Source: Mya arenaria
Taxonomy: Eukaryota; Mollusca; Bivalvia; Myida; Myidae
Assembly (NCBI RefSeq): GCF_026914265.1
Contig: NC_069136.1
Location: 48,778,381-48,842,380, forward strand
Direction of reading: 5' to 3'
Length of the DNA: 64,000 nucleotides
Part shown: piece by piece, positions 13,075 through 23,813 of the stretch
Layout: the number at the start of each line of letters is the position of its first letter
Position numbering within the stretch: the first letter of the stretch is position 1
Position numbers and translations under genes: made by a program
The notes under the pieces: model-generated
Databases searched by the model: none
What the model saw: the letters and a program-made list of their open reading frames with translations, nothing else
Told to the model about the DNA's origin: nothing

Positions 13075-13347
13075 AACGTTGTTTTATATCAACTTCGATT
13101 ACATAAATTAGACTTAGCCAGAAAGTGTTTAGATAAAGAACCAACATTTACAATACAGTGACTTCAAAGCTTTTGGAAATCAGTGAACTATTACTTTCTA
13201 TCATGTATGTTGGTATGAGAATAGTGTTTATTGACTGCAAAATTATTGAATATCAATAATATATTCTATGAAATTTGTTTACTATTGATGTTTTGTGTGA
13301 AAACGTGGGTAGGTTAAACATGTTCAGTATTCATAAAGGTAAACACT

Positions 13348-13353
13348 AATAAA
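13348..13353 (+). terminator. AATAAA polyadenylation signal of zinc-finger gene
   Basis: A canonical AATAAA about 270 bases after the stop codon, followed by a T-rich stretch. It is the first canonical signal downstream of the stop. Confidence 0.55.
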
Positions 13354-13990
13354 GAAAATGTATGCTTCTTGCTTTTAGTCGTTTTATTTGCATTGAAATT
13401 TACATTTAAACAGAGCTTAAAAGATAAACGGATTTTTAATAATGATGATAATAATACAAAGAAAATTATGTGCAGGCATTAATCATACAACAAGAGTGCA
13501 AAAAAATGTGGATTCATATGACAAAGATATAAACAGTCCTTCCAGACAAAACAGTAGTTAAAAAAGAAATCATTGCATTCTGCATTTTCTAGAAAAACAA
13601 AGAAGGAGACTTTAGTTAAAATATATTTACAATTTCATGAGCTGTACATCGTTATTGCATCGATACACATAAGCTCAACGTCATTTGCCCAATTGTAAAT
13701 TAACAAGTATTGGTCATTCTTTCGTAAATGTAGAACGCCAAAAATAAAACTTCTTTCCTTGATTTCCCCAAATATGATTGCCTTTAAGTTTAACTTTAAT
13801 AGGGCAATTCATCCAATACGCGCTAAGCCGCAAAATGGGATATGCCATTTTGAGAGAAACATCGCAGTGCTGTTGTTTTTTCCCGGACCGTGTCAAATGT
13901 TATGTTATGTTTAACTCTTTAGCCTTTATTAAAAGGGGTATTTAATTTATATGAAAATATCTATTAAAGCGAAACTGGAAGTAGTTTCAT
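13354..13990. other. intergenic, no gene seen
   Basis: AT-rich spacer between the zinc-finger gene and the first long-TSD MITE. Contains no supported exon. Confidence 0.5.
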
Positions 13991-13999
13991 GTAAAATTA

Positions 14000-14328
14000 C
14001 ATTCGGAACTCCTCGGCCATTTTTTTTTCAAAAACAACCTCGGATGTATGCAGGTACATCAGTTGAAGTAGATCGTAAATTTTTGAATTATATCATTTAT
14101 TAAATGTATTGCTTTAGAGTTGTATTTATTGATCTAAGTTTAAATTGATTACCAATGAAGTGAATTATTGTAAACAAAATTCAGATTCCCACGAGTAAAG
14201 TCATAAAGTTTAACTGCTTAATAAAATTACTACGCGATCTACTTGCAGCGGACTTAAACGTGCCACTTTTTGAGTACGTAAATACATCCGAGGTTGTTTT
14301 CGATAAAATGGCCGAGGAGTTCCGAATG
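14000..14328 (+). mobile_element. MITE with 9-bp target duplication, copy 1
   Basis: Terminal inverted repeats CATTCGGAACTCCTCGGCCA and TGGCCGAGGAGTTCCGAATG continue inward through AACCTCGGATGTA / TACATCCGAGGTT. The element is flanked by a perfect 9-bp duplication GTAAAATTA (13991-13999 and 14329-14337). It is 329 bp and non-coding, with an AT-rich core. A 9-bp duplication with long inverted repeats points to a Mutator-like (MULE) transposase as the likely mover. That class assignment is inference. Confidence 0.85.
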
Positions 14329-14635
14329 GTAAAATTAGTATTCAAAGAAAGAAAATAACAAAACATGTGGAATAACTCGAGGAATAACCATTGAAGCCCG
14401 AGCGGACTTATTTCCTATGGATTACACAGAATAAATACAAAACTTCACACTCAGTTTATCAGTTCTTAGTTGATACAGTGCACATCTAAAGTTGTATATG
14501 GTAAGATAGTTTGAAACCGACCGAGCAAATTCGAAATTATACCACTGTTTGCAGCAACATTACGTCCGAACTACGAGAACTAACGTCCAGATAAAGGGAC
14601 GCTCACCATGGAATACGTTTTGATATAAACTAAAT

Positions 14636-16351
14636 TTAGGAAGTTATTTCAAAGAGCTTTACTTCTCTCACGCCCATCACATTGTTGGACACGGCCAGCC
14701 TTGAACCATCCTTGGATATGGCTACCGTCATTGGATATCTTGTGTTGACATCGCAAGATGCAATAACGCATCCCGTCGAGGATATCTGCACAACAGAGTG
14801 TTTAAATTGACTGCAGACAAACACGGAGCCACAGGGTCCGATACAGGCGCCTATAGGCTCACTTATCAGACCATCGGTAACCGCGATCCTCTCACCAGTT
14901 ACGGTGTTGTAAATGTTAACTGTGTGAGCTTGTTGGTCTGTAAGTACAAGTGTATCTTGGTACGAGTTGTAGGTGCACTTGTTTTTTCCGCATTTAAACA
15001 TCTTGGCAGGAAACTTCACACTTTCAAAGTTGCTTTCTTTGCCGTCAACATCGATTATCCGGACTGGTTGTGAGTTGTTCCATGTGCTTACCGCGAATGT
15101 TTCGGCCTTTATTTGGGCGATGGACCAGGAGCTGACTGACACCTTTAACACCTTCATCAATGTGATTGTGTTGTCACTATTTACATTCAAAAGGCAAACA
15201 TTGCATAGAGTATCGGAACCGACGGTTACTGCAATACAGTTATCCTTGTAAGACGTAACATCTTTCGGCTTTGTCTTGAATTTATACCACCTGCCCGACC
15301 GTTTTAATGTTCCGTTCATTATAAAACATTTCCAGTTCCAGCTATCAACGGCAATGATCCTACCGTCCGGCAGGAAGTCCAAGCCTGTAACACACGGCTC
15401 CTCAGAGTCATCCCATGTCTTTTCGAGGTTAACCGATACGACATGCTGCAGTCGTGCTGGTTTAAGTGGAGTTGTTTCTACGAGCGAAAACAACTGTGTA
15501 TTTGACTTCATTAACTCTGAAAGTTTCTCTGTTACTGAAAGACCTACTGGAATGGCATTTCTATTTGCATGTAAGGTGCGAAGAGTTTCTGATAAGCTGC
15601 TATGTTCGTTTGCAAGAATACGATTTATTATGAACTTTTCAATTTCAGAGCCACAGTCGGAGACCATATCAGCTATTTCTAGGATCGATTCAAGATTGGT
15701 CTTTGCACTCATAACCTCCCGTTTCCCTTTCTCTATTCGGCTGTCTTCTTTCAGATTATGGTCAGTCATTTGTCTGAGCACATGGATTTTTGCTTCTTCG
15801 ACTTTCTTCAGGAACAATTCTTTGAAAGTTTCTATTTCATTTTCGATTTGTTCCATTCGTCCAGTACTTTTCAACTGATCTTGTTCACACGTCTCAATAA
15901 ATCCAGACGCCGTGCTAACAGTCTCATGGATCTCCTTAATTTTGATTTGATCCGTTTTCTTCTTAACTAGCTCTGCAATTTCAGGAACATTGTCGCACTT
16001 ACGATGATAGGTGATGACACATAATTCACAGCATAAATCACCATGATCTTCACACTGAAACATAAAGGCCCTTCCATGTTCTAAACATTTATCCAGTCCC
16101 TTTAAATCGACAGTCGTCTTGGTACTTGCTTCACTGGCAGCCACTATGGCATGGTTCTCTACGTTTGGAATATGTAGTTTGTGTCCATCACAACATTCCT
16201 GACAGAGATATACTTCACATGTATTACAGAACAACGTTGCTAGCTTAGACATGTCTGCACGTTGACAAGGCAGACATTTAGCCGCTAATGATCCACCGAC
16301 GGCGTCACTCGCACTTTCTTGCACAGTATCAGTCTGTCCACTGGTTGCCAT
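14636..16351 (-). CDS. RING-less TRIM-like protein: two B-boxes, coiled coil, propeller (copy A)
   Basis: Single-exon gene, 571 residues, starting MATSGQTDTV. Residues 26-67 form a first B-box (C26, C29, C42, C45, C50, C54, H57, H67). Residues 89-119 form a second (C89, H92, C100, C108, C111, H116, C119). Residues about 130-260 are helical and charged, with coiled-coil texture. Residues about 305-571 carry repeating GLDFLPDGRIIAVD, GPCGSVFVCS and AISKDGSRLAVSN blades of an NHL/SMP-30-like beta propeller. There is no RING domain before the B-boxes, so direct E3 ligase activity is not expected. Bivalves have many such genes, often linked to innate immunity, but the role here is inference. It is paralogous to 26794-28521. 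Plus-strand open frames at 14798-15970 are shadows of this gene. Confidence 0.92.
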   Translation of the reverse strand: MATSGQTDTVQESASDAVGGSLAAKCLPCQRADMSKLATLFCNTCEVYLCQECCDGHKLHIPNVENHAIVAASEASTKTTVDLKGLDKCLEHGRAFMFQCEDHGDLCCELCVITYHRKCDNVPEIAELVKKKTDQIKIKEIHETVSTASGFIETCEQDQLKSTGRMEQIENEIETFKELFLKKVEEAKIHVLRQMTDHNLKEDSRIEKGKREVMSAKTNLESILEIADMVSDCGSEIEKFIINRILANEHSSLSETLRTLHANRNAIPVGLSVTEKLSELMKSNTQLFSLVETTPLKPARLQHVVSVNLEKTWDDSEEPCVTGLDFLPDGRIIAVDSWNWKCFIMNGTLKRSGRWYKFKTKPKDVTSYKDNCIAVTVGSDTLCNVCLLNVNSDNTITLMKVLKVSVSSWSIAQIKAETFAVSTWNNSQPVRIIDVDGKESNFESVKFPAKMFKCGKNKCTYNSYQDTLVLTDQQAHTVNIYNTVTGERIAVTDGLISEPIGACIGPCGSVFVCSQFKHSVVQISSTGCVIASCDVNTRYPMTVAISKDGSRLAVSNNVMGVREVKLFEITS

Positions 16352-16482
16352 AACTGTTTTTGTAACGTTAGCACGCGAAAAAAGAGAAACAGTACCCTTT
16401 CACGATAACACGTACAAAACAGTCATAACATAAAGAAAACATGGAAAATCCCTTCCAATCAATCCACTTTCGGTTTGGTATT
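16352..16482 (-). promoter_or_regulatory. 5' flank shared with copy B
   Basis: The sequence just upstream of the start codon matches the flank of the paralogue (28522-28642) in many blocks, including GCCATAACTGTTTTTGT, GAAACAGTAC, CTTTCAC.AT.ACACGTA and CTTTCGGTTTGG. This is the proximal promoter/5' UTR carried along in the duplication. The match stops near 16482, close to where the LINE begins. I see no strong TATA box. Confidence 0.5.
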
Positions 16483-16489
16483 TGCCAAG

Positions 16490-19450
16490 ATCGATTATTT
16501 TAGCGCTATGTTAACACCTACACAATGGCATGTAGAACAAGTATCAAAATGTCAAAACTTTCTAGCGGTTCAACTAAATGTTTTGAATATGGAATATGGC
16601 GACTGATTCTTAAGAATATTACACTACATGTTATTGGTGTATACAGGCCTCCATCAGCTTCAACTTACGGCCAGTTCGTTGTAGACTTTTTTGATTTTAT
16701 GGAACAAACCATGCCAAAATATTCAAACTTGTTAATAACGGGAGATTTCAATCTACATTTAAATGATGACAGCAATGCGGTAACTGATTTCAAAAAACTC
16801 TCTTTTTGCTATGGGACTAGAGCAACACGTCGACTTCAGTACCCATACTGGTGGAAACTGCTTAGACCTGCTCATTACGGAAACAGTGAATGGTGTTGAG
16901 GTTCATTCATGTAAACCGGGTCCATATATCTCTGATCATTGTGTAGTAAAGACAGTTCTTAGAATCAAAAAAGAAAGCATAACAAGCAAAACTGTATCCA
17001 GTAGGAACTTTCGGGAAATTAACCCATCAACTTTCCCAAATGACCTCGGCAAAATTGATATAGTCGAAACTGGTATAAATGATTTTGTTGACAAATTTGA
17101 ACAAGAGATCACACAAGTATTAAACTGCCATGCACCACTTATTGAAAAAACTAAAATATGTAGAAAACCTAAACCATGGTTTAATGAACATATACAGTCT
17201 CTCAAACAGCAGACCAGAAAGTTAGAGAGACTATGGCGCAAATACCGCGAAACTCAACAGTTTGAAGCATTTAAAACAGTAAGAAACAAATATAATTGTG
17301 AAATTAACAATGAGAAAACCAGAGTTTTGACCGAAAGGGTAATTAATGCAAAAGGTGACTCAAAGAAACTATACTCCTTGGTGTCTGAGTTGACAGGAAC
17401 TAAGTCCGACAATCCTATGCCACCAAGTGAATCTGACACTGTTCTTGCTGAAAATTTCGCTGACTTTTTCATAAACAAAATTGATAAAATACGCAATTCG
17501 CTGAAAAACTATGCTAGTTTCCAACCACAATGTAAGGATGTTCCGCATATTGAACATTTTGAAGAGTTAAACCAAAATGAAATAAATAAGCTTATATGCG
17601 AACTCAACACAACATCATCTGAATTAGATGTTCTGCCAACACACATCTTAAAGCAATACCTTAGTAACCTATTGCCAACTATTACAACATAAGTAAATTT
17701 ATCTCTTAAACATGGTGTATTTCCGGTCAAATATAAACAGGCTATCGTGAGACCTCTTCTTAAGAAAACTGGACTTGATCTAGAACTTGCTAACTACAGA
17801 CCAGTAAGTAATCTATCATTTCTATCAAAACTTGTAGAAAAGGCAGTTCTGCTAAGACTCGACGCACACGCAGACAAACACAACCTTTTACCAAAACATC
17901 AGTCAGCATACAGGCGACATCATTCTTGAGAATCGGCACTTCTGCGACTTGTCAATGATATTCTTGGTGGAATGGAAAGACAAGAAGTCACCGCCTTGAT
18001 TGCTATTGATCTTAGTGCTGCCTTTGATACTGTTGATCACACCATTTTGATAGACGTACTTCATAATCAGTATGGAATGTGTGGTACTGCGTTGAAAGTG
18101 CTAGAGTCGTATCTAAGACCACGGAATTGTAGAGTTAGTGTTAATACGTCTCTATCATCACCCCGTCCATTAGAATGTAGCGTTCCCCAAGGAAGCTGTT
18201 TGGGGCCCTGGCTATATCTAACCTATGCCGGTACTCTGTTTGATGTCATTCCTCCGTCGATTTCGGTGTACGGGTTCGCTGATGATCATATCGCCCACAA
18301 ATGCTTTAGTCCAGCGTCTCCAATACATGAACAGCAAAATATTAACGAACTAGAAACATGTGCAGTTACGATCAACAAGTGGATGAACGCAAACAAACTA
18401 AAAATGAACACTTCCAAAACAGAATTCATTATGTTTGGCAGTAAGGCTCAACTAAATAAATGTGTCACTACAAATATAGATATTGCTGGTGATGCTGTAC
18501 ACCGAGAAAGCTGCATTAGATACTTAGGTGCCTTTCTTGACGAAACCTTATCCTTTAAGGAACACGTGAAGCGTAAATGCCGCACTGCAATGTTGAACTT
18601 TTTCCGGGTGAAGTGTATACGAAAATATTTAACCAGAGCTGCAACCGAAATCCTTTTACTTTCACTTGTTATCTCTCATTTGGACTACTGTAACCTTATA
18701 TTGTATGGTATTTCTGAGATAGAGTTAACCAAAATGCAGCGCATCCAAAATATTTGCGCAAATTAGTTCTTAACCGAGGCAATTATGACGGGGCCAAGCA
18801 AGCTCTCTTTGATCTGCACTGGCTGCCAATAAAGGCTAGAATCAACTTCAAGATATTGACAGTTATGTTCAACTGTGGCACTGGTAGGGCTCCTGCTTAT
18901 TTGACTGAGTTATTGTCTGAGAGTGTAAGTCGTAGACAAGGATTTAGATCAGCTAGTGACCCTGGTATCAAGTATGATGTACCATTTAACAAGAGAACAA
19001 GGTTTAACGATATAAGTTTTTGCACAATCGGACCAAAACTATGGAATAGTCTGCCATTGTATATCAAGCAGTCAGTGTCTATTGATGTGTTCAAGAAAAA
19101 CCTCAAAACTCACTATTTTACACAGTTTTATGACTTGTTTTAAAACCGACTCCGATAAGAAATGTCTGATATTATATTTGATTTTTTAGTCTTAGAGTTT
19201 GTTTATTTTTCATTTTTTATCGGTTGCTTTGACCAATTATGTTTTTACTTCATGTACATATATTACTACTTTAGTCAATTACAATCTAATGAATGTTGCA
19301 AGTTTTAATATATTATTGTTTAACTGCTTTATATTGTCTTATATCAAAATATGTTCAAATATTATGTTGGATATATAGAGTATGCATGTTTTGTACAACG
19401 CCATTGAATATTATGTATAAAAATAGGCGTTTAATCAAATAAACACGTTT
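16490..19450 (+). mobile_element. CR1/L2-type LINE, 5'-truncated and decayed
   Basis: Non-LTR retrotransposon remnant. The C-terminal endonuclease part shows GVYRPPSASTYGQF and LLITGDFNLHLN (about 16636-16770). The reverse transcriptase follows: [18 protein letters not shown] (~17790), AIDLSAAFDTVDH (~18001), SVPQGSCLGP (~18180) and the catalytic YGFADDH (~18270). The C-terminal DYCNLILYGI and FDLHWLPIKARI blocks come next. Decay includes a frame change near 16805, in-frame stops at 17690 and 17927, and a frame change near 18755. A 3' tail with AATAAA runs to about 19450. Loss of ORF1 and of the N-terminal endonuclease is typical 5' truncation. The clade call (Jockey superfamily, CR1/L2) rests on motif style. 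Confidence 0.9.
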
Positions 19451-19481
19451 AACGTTTTATTAACTGGTCACTCTTTTTCAG

Positions 19482-19697
19482 AAATGTGGATCCGTCAAAA
19501 ACGATGTTTACTTGCATCTCTTGATGATTCAAAGATAATTAACTGTTCTATGAATATTTCAGACATTGTTTCAATCTTCGATGTCACATTGATCAAGGTT
19601 CGATATGTGATGTTACGTGCCGCATGGCAGTCAGTACCAGATATTCTGAGGATTTCCTTTACACGGTACATTTTCAAGACTATAATACCATCGTTTT
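19482..19697 (+). pseudogene. Cys-rich exon fragment, frames broken
   Basis: Follows a strong 3' splice site (CTCTTTTTCAG). It begins KCGSVKNDVYLHLL; Cys-rich pieces then appear in other frames (DDSKIINCSMNISD and CFNLRCHIDQGSICDVTC). The CG-x(n)-C start resembles the second half of the Ly6/uPAR-like exon at 24870. No single frame stays open through the exon, so it looks decayed. The function is unknown and the assignment is tentative. Confidence 0.25.
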
Positions 19698-19729
19698 GAA
19701 AAGTGAAGTATTTTAAACAAACGTTAATA

Positions 19730-19903
19730 CAGTCTAACACCGTTGGCTCGAACTCGCTTCACTCGATTTCCTCGTTGGCTCGAATTAGATTTAAAAGACA
19801 GATTTATTTCTACTGTAGGTAATCATTCCCGCTTGGCTCATAATTCCGGGGCTCAAGGTATTTTCGGCGGACCTTGGGAGTTTGAGCCAACGGGGTTCGA
19901 CTA
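19730..19903 (+). mobile_element. pogo/Tc1-like MITE, copy 2
   Basis: Same family as 11589-11761. It starts CAGTCTAACACCGTTGGCTC and ends GAGCCAACGGGGTTCGACTA, and is flanked by TA on both sides. The last base of the right terminus differs from the family end. About 174 bp, non-coding. Confidence 0.7.
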
Positions 19904-19924
19904 TACGTTAATACGTGAAGACTG

Positions 19925-20137
19925 ACCATGGCAATTGCATTGGACTTGTCATCAGCTTTTGTTTTCTTTCCGAACTTATTGCTAGTTGAAGCAATTGTAA
20001 TTTCGCCACAGCATTGTGAAGCCTTCGAGTTAATCCACACATTGAATCCCAACCCCGCGGAATGGACGGCAACGTGCTGTGATGGTGACTTATGTAACTG
20101 GAACCTTCTTGCTGGATACAGGAACGTGTATCACTAA
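19925..20137 (+). pseudogene. Ly6/uPAR-like C-terminal fragment
   Basis: The frame at 19970-20137 reads HCEAFELIHTLNP then EWTATCCDGDLCNWN. CC-x-x-D-x-C-N is the signature of the last finger of three-fingered Ly6/uPAR (LU) domains. An upstream piece, DHGNCIGLVISFCF, is in another frame, so the N-terminal half is broken or lies in a separate exon. The frame ends in a stop just before a possible donor AAG|GTAAAC. It lies 300 bp before the mucin-like array, so it may be the head of the same (now damaged) gene. The LU call rests on one motif. Confidence 0.4.
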
Positions 20138-20437
20138 GGTAAACACACCAACATTTCTTTTGTGACTAAATATAGCAAATGAATAGTTGACGTTATAAGA
20201 CTTTGGGACGTATTTTGTGTTTCAATAGCTTTGAAAATATATGTTGGGACCATGCAATACTTCGTGAGCTCTTCAATATACCAAAATACTAGACTTTACG
20301 CATTAACAACAAAAACAACAACAAAAACAACATCAACAATTACAACACCAAATTAAATAAAATTATAAAATCAATTCAAGAAAATGAAACTTGCATGAAA
20401 CAATTAAGAACTTCTATTGCATCTGTTTATATTTTAA

Positions 20438-23206
20438 GAACACATTAAACCGTGTCCTACACTAACAACAACGCTTCGAACTACAACAACAATGCGTCCT
20501 ACAACAACAATGCGTCATACGAAAACAGTTCGTCCTACGACAACAACGCCTCCGACGACAAGAACGCCTCCGACGACAACAATGCGTCCTACAACAATGC
20601 CTTCTACGACAACAATGCTTCCTACGACAACATTGCGACCTACAACAACAATGCGTCCTACAACAACAATGCGTCTTACAATAACATTGTGTCCTACAAC
20701 AACAAAGCCTCCTACGACAACAACGCCTCCGACCACAACATTGCTTCCTAAAACAATAACGCTTACGACAACAACATTGCGTTCTACAACAACAATGCCT
20801 CCTACGACAACAACGCCTCCGACAACAACATTGCGTCCTACAACAACAATCCGTCCTACGACAACAATGCGTCCTATGACAACAATGCGTCCAACGACAA
20901 CAATGCGTCCTTCAACAACAATGCGTCCTACAACAACAATGCCTTCTAAGACAACAATGCGTCCTACGACAACAACGCCTCCGACGACAACAATGCGTCC
21001 TACAACAACAATGCGTCCTACAACAACAATGCCTTCTACGACAACAATGCGTCCTACGACAACAATGCGTCCTACGACAACAATGCGTCCTACGACAACA
21101 ATGCCTCCGACGACAACAATGCGTCCTACAACAACAATGCGTCCTACGACAACAATGTCTCCTACAACAACAATGCCTTCTACGACAACAATCCCTTCTA
21201 CAACAACAATGCGTCCTACGACAACAATGCCTCCTACAACAACAATGCCTTCTACGACAACAATCCCTTCTACGACAACAAAGCCTCCTACGACAACAAA
21301 GCCTCCGACGACAACAATGCATCCTACGACAACAATGCGTCCTACAACAACAATGCCTTCTACGACAACAAAGCGTCCTACGACAACAAAGCCTCCGACG
21401 ACAACAATGCGTCCTACAATAACAACGCCTCCGACGACAACAATGCGTCCTACAACAACAATGCACCCTACGACAGCAATGCCTCCTATGACAACAATGC
21501 GTCCTACGACAACAATGCGTTCTACGACAACAGTGCGCCCTACGACAACAATGCGTCCTACGACAACAATGTCTCCTACAACAACAATGCCTTCTACGAC
21601 AACATTGCGTCCTACGACAACAATGCCTTCTACGACAACAATGCGTCCTACAAAAAGTACGCCTCCGACAACAACTATGCGTCCTACAACAACAATACGT
21701 CCTACGACAACAACGCCTTCGACAACAACAATGCCTCTTACGACAACAACGCCTCAGAAAACAACAATGCCTCCTACGACAACAATGCCTTCTACGAGAA
21801 CAACGCCTCCGACAACAACGCCTCCGACATCAACAATGCGTCCTACAACAACAATGCGTCCTACAACAACAACGCCTCCGACAACAACGCCTCCGACAGC
21901 AACAATGCGTCCTACGACAACAATGCCTCCTATGACAGCAACATTGCGTCCTACAAAAACTACGCCCTTGACAACAACTATGCGTCCTACGACAACAATG
22001 CGTCCTACAACAACATTGCGTCCTACAACAACAATTCGTCCTACAACAACATTGCGTCCTACAACAACAATGCCTCCTACAAGAACTTTTGCGTCCTACA
22101 GCAACAATGCCTCCTACAACAACATTGCGTCCTACAACAGCATTGCGTCCTACAACAACAATTCGTCCTACAACAACATTGCGTCATACAACAACAATGC
22201 CTCCTACAAGAACATTGCGTCCTACAACAACAATGCCTCCTCCAACAACATTGCGTCCTACAACAGCATTGCGTCCTACAACAACAATTCGTCCTACAAG
22301 AACATTGCGTCCTACAAGAACATTGCGTCCTACAACAACAATGCCTCCTACGACAACAATGCCTCCTACGACTACAACGCCTCCAACAACAATGCGTCCT
22401 ACAACAACAATGCGTCCTACAACAACAACGCCTCCGAAAACAACAATGCGTCCTACAACAACAACGCCTTAGACAACAACATTGCGTCCTACGGAAACTA
22501 CGCCTCCGACAACAACTATGCGTCCTACGACAACAATGCGTCCTACGACAACAACCATGCGTCCTACGACAACAATGCGTCCTACGACAACAATGCCTCC
22601 AATGAAAACAACATTGCGTCCTACAACAACAACGCCTCCGACAACAACATTGCGTCCTACGACAACAATGCTTCCTACGACAACAACCATGCGTCCTACG
22701 ACAACAATGCCTATTATGACGACAACATTGCGTCCTACGACAACTATGCGTCCTACGACAACAATGCGTCCTACGGCAACAATTCCTCCTATGACAACAA
22801 CTATGCGTCCTACAACAACAACGTCCTACGACAACAATGCGTCCTACGACAACAATGCGTCCTAAGACAACTATGCGTCCTACGACAACAACGCCTCCGA
22901 CAACAACTATGCGTCCTACGACAACAATGCGTCCTACGACAACTACGCCTCCGACAACAACAATGCGTCCTACGACAACAACGCCTTAGACAACAGCAAT
23001 GCGTCCTACGACAACTACGCCTCAGACAACAACAATGGGTCTTACGACAACTACGCCTCAGACAACAGCAATTCGTCCTACGACAACTACGCCTCAGACA
23101 ACAACAATGCGTCCTACGACAACTACGCCTCAGACAACAACAATGGGTCTTACGACAACAACTCAAACCACAACAATGTACCTTAAAACAACAACAAAGA
23201 CACTAG
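20438..23206 (+). CDS. mucin-like Pro/Thr-rich tandem-repeat coding region
   Basis: A frame from 20438 (in-frame ATG at 20492) stays open to 23206. Up to about 22090 it reads hexapeptides of the type PTTTMR/PTTTMP/PTTTTP, the composition of an O-glycosylated mucin stalk. After single-base slips it continues as SYNNNA repeats (to about 22825) and then VLRQQC repeats. The 18-bp unit has no stop in any forward frame, so openness alone is weak evidence of coding. No signal peptide or certain start is seen; a possible acceptor is at ATTTTAAG (20431-20438). Flanking LU-like and TSP1-like fragments suggest an extracellular mucin-type protein. It may be a pseudogene, or the slips may be assembly errors. 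Confidence 0.4.
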   Translation, partial: EHIKPCPTLTTTLRTTTTMRPTTTMRHTKTVRPTTTTPPTTRTPPTTTMRPTTMPSTTTMLPTTTLRPTTTMRPTTTMRLTITLCPTTTKPPTTTTPPTTTLLPKTITLTTTTLRSTTTMPPTTTTPPTTTLRPTTTIRPTTTMRPMTTMRPTTTMRPSTTMRPTTTMPSKTTMRPTTTTPPTTTMRPTTTMRPTTTMPSTTTMRPTTTMRPTTTMRPTTTMPPTTTMRPTTTMRPTTTMSPTTTMPSTTTIPSTTTMRPTTTMPPTTTMPSTTTIPSTTTKPPTTTKPPTTTMHPTTTMRPTTTMPSTTTKRPTTTKPPTTTMRPTITTPPTTTMRPTTTMHPTTAMPPMTTMRPTTTMRSTTTVRPTTTMRPTTTMSPTTTMPSTTTLRPTTTMPSTTTMRPTKSTPPTTTMRPTTTIRPTTTTPSTTTMPLTTTTPQKTTMPPTTTMPSTRTTPPTTTPPTSTMRPTTTMRPTTTTPPTTTPPTATMRPTTTMPPMTATLRPTKTTPLTTTMRPTTTMRPTTTLRPTTTIRPTTTLRPTTTMPPTRTFASYSNNASYNNIASYNSIASYNNNSSYNNIASYNNNASYKNIASYNNNASSNNIASYNSIASYNNNSSYKNIASYKNIASYNNNASYDNNASYDYNASNNNASYNNNASYNNNASENNNASYNNNALDNNIASYGNYASDNNYASYDNNASYDNNHASYDNNASYDNNASNENNIASYNNNASDNNIASYDNNASYDNNHASYDNNAYYDDNIASYDNYASYDNNASYGNNSSYDNNYASYNNNVLRQQCVLRQQCVLRQLCVLRQQRLRQQLCVLRQQCVLRQLRLRQQQCVLRQQRLRQQQCVLRQLRLRQQQWVLRQLRLRQQQFVLRQLRLRQQQCVLRQLRLRQQQWVLRQQLKPQQCTLKQQQRH
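20455..23165 (+). repeat. 18-bp minisatellite array, about 150 units
   Basis: The unit is close to TCCTACGACAACAATGCG, tandem over 2.7 kb, with variants at TAC/TCC/GAC and ACG/ACA positions. Some 15-bp units and one-base slips occur. The 3' part (22,860-23,160) has a higher-order form pairing a normal unit with a GACAACTACGCCTCAGACAA-type unit. Confidence 0.95.
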
Positions 23207-23650
23207 CAGCAACAACAATACGAAGTACAACTACAGTGCTTTGTTTGTTTCTAAGAAAAAAACAACATATTATTAAGGAATAAGTCAATGCAAGTCGTTT
23301 TGAAAAAAATGAAAGTTTATTTTTCTTCGCGCTTTAGAACGTCAATTTTGACATATTTTAAATAAGATATGGGGAATTCTTTCTTTGACGTCAATGAGTG
23401 CAAGAATGGTTTTTCATATCATCTGGTTATGCACATAGAGTAAATCCAGACATATTAATTTTTATCGGAAATGTACATGTAGACAATTTCATAGTTCTCC
23501 TTTTGCACAATACAAAACAAGTGCATTCAGGGACGTCACTGTATTATTGTGCAACTAGTTTCATTAAAACCAACGTCATTGAATTTCCGTAAGAGAATTT
23601 CCATAATAGTATGAACTCGCTGTTTGTATTTGAACACACTGTTATTGCAG

Positions 23651-23813
23651 ACTGGGGCTCTTGGGAGCAGTACGTAGCTTGTCAAATATTGCTCTGAGCA
23701 GTGGGTTAGAGATCGGCAGGCCGACATCAACAGGTGCTGTGATACAGGGAACAACATGAATTGTTACCGCCTTCCACGCGATACCATCAATCAAACACTA
23801 TCAAGCTGTTCGA
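23651..23813 (+). pseudogene. thrombospondin type-1-like exon with one-base shift
   Basis: Bounded by TGTTATTGCAG and a donor (GTAAGC). It reads (D)WGSWEQYVACQI, then after a one-base shift CSEQWVRDRQADINRCC and NNMNCYRLPRDTINQTLSSC. The WxxW..C..C....RxR spacing is that of TSP1 repeats. The single shift lies in an AT-rich stretch and may be decay or an assembly error. It sits 450 bp after the mucin-like array, in an order (mucin stalk then Cys-rich modules) plausible for one extracellular protein. Confidence 0.4.

Noticed and set aside
14798-15970. Several plus-strand frames, one of 200 codons
   Set aside because: Antisense to the intact B-box/propeller gene; no independent domain.
20912-21466. 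Minus-strand Cys/Arg/His-rich frame of 184 codons
   Set aside because: Reverse reading of the 18-bp array; the opposite strand is also open in the other frames because of unit composition.
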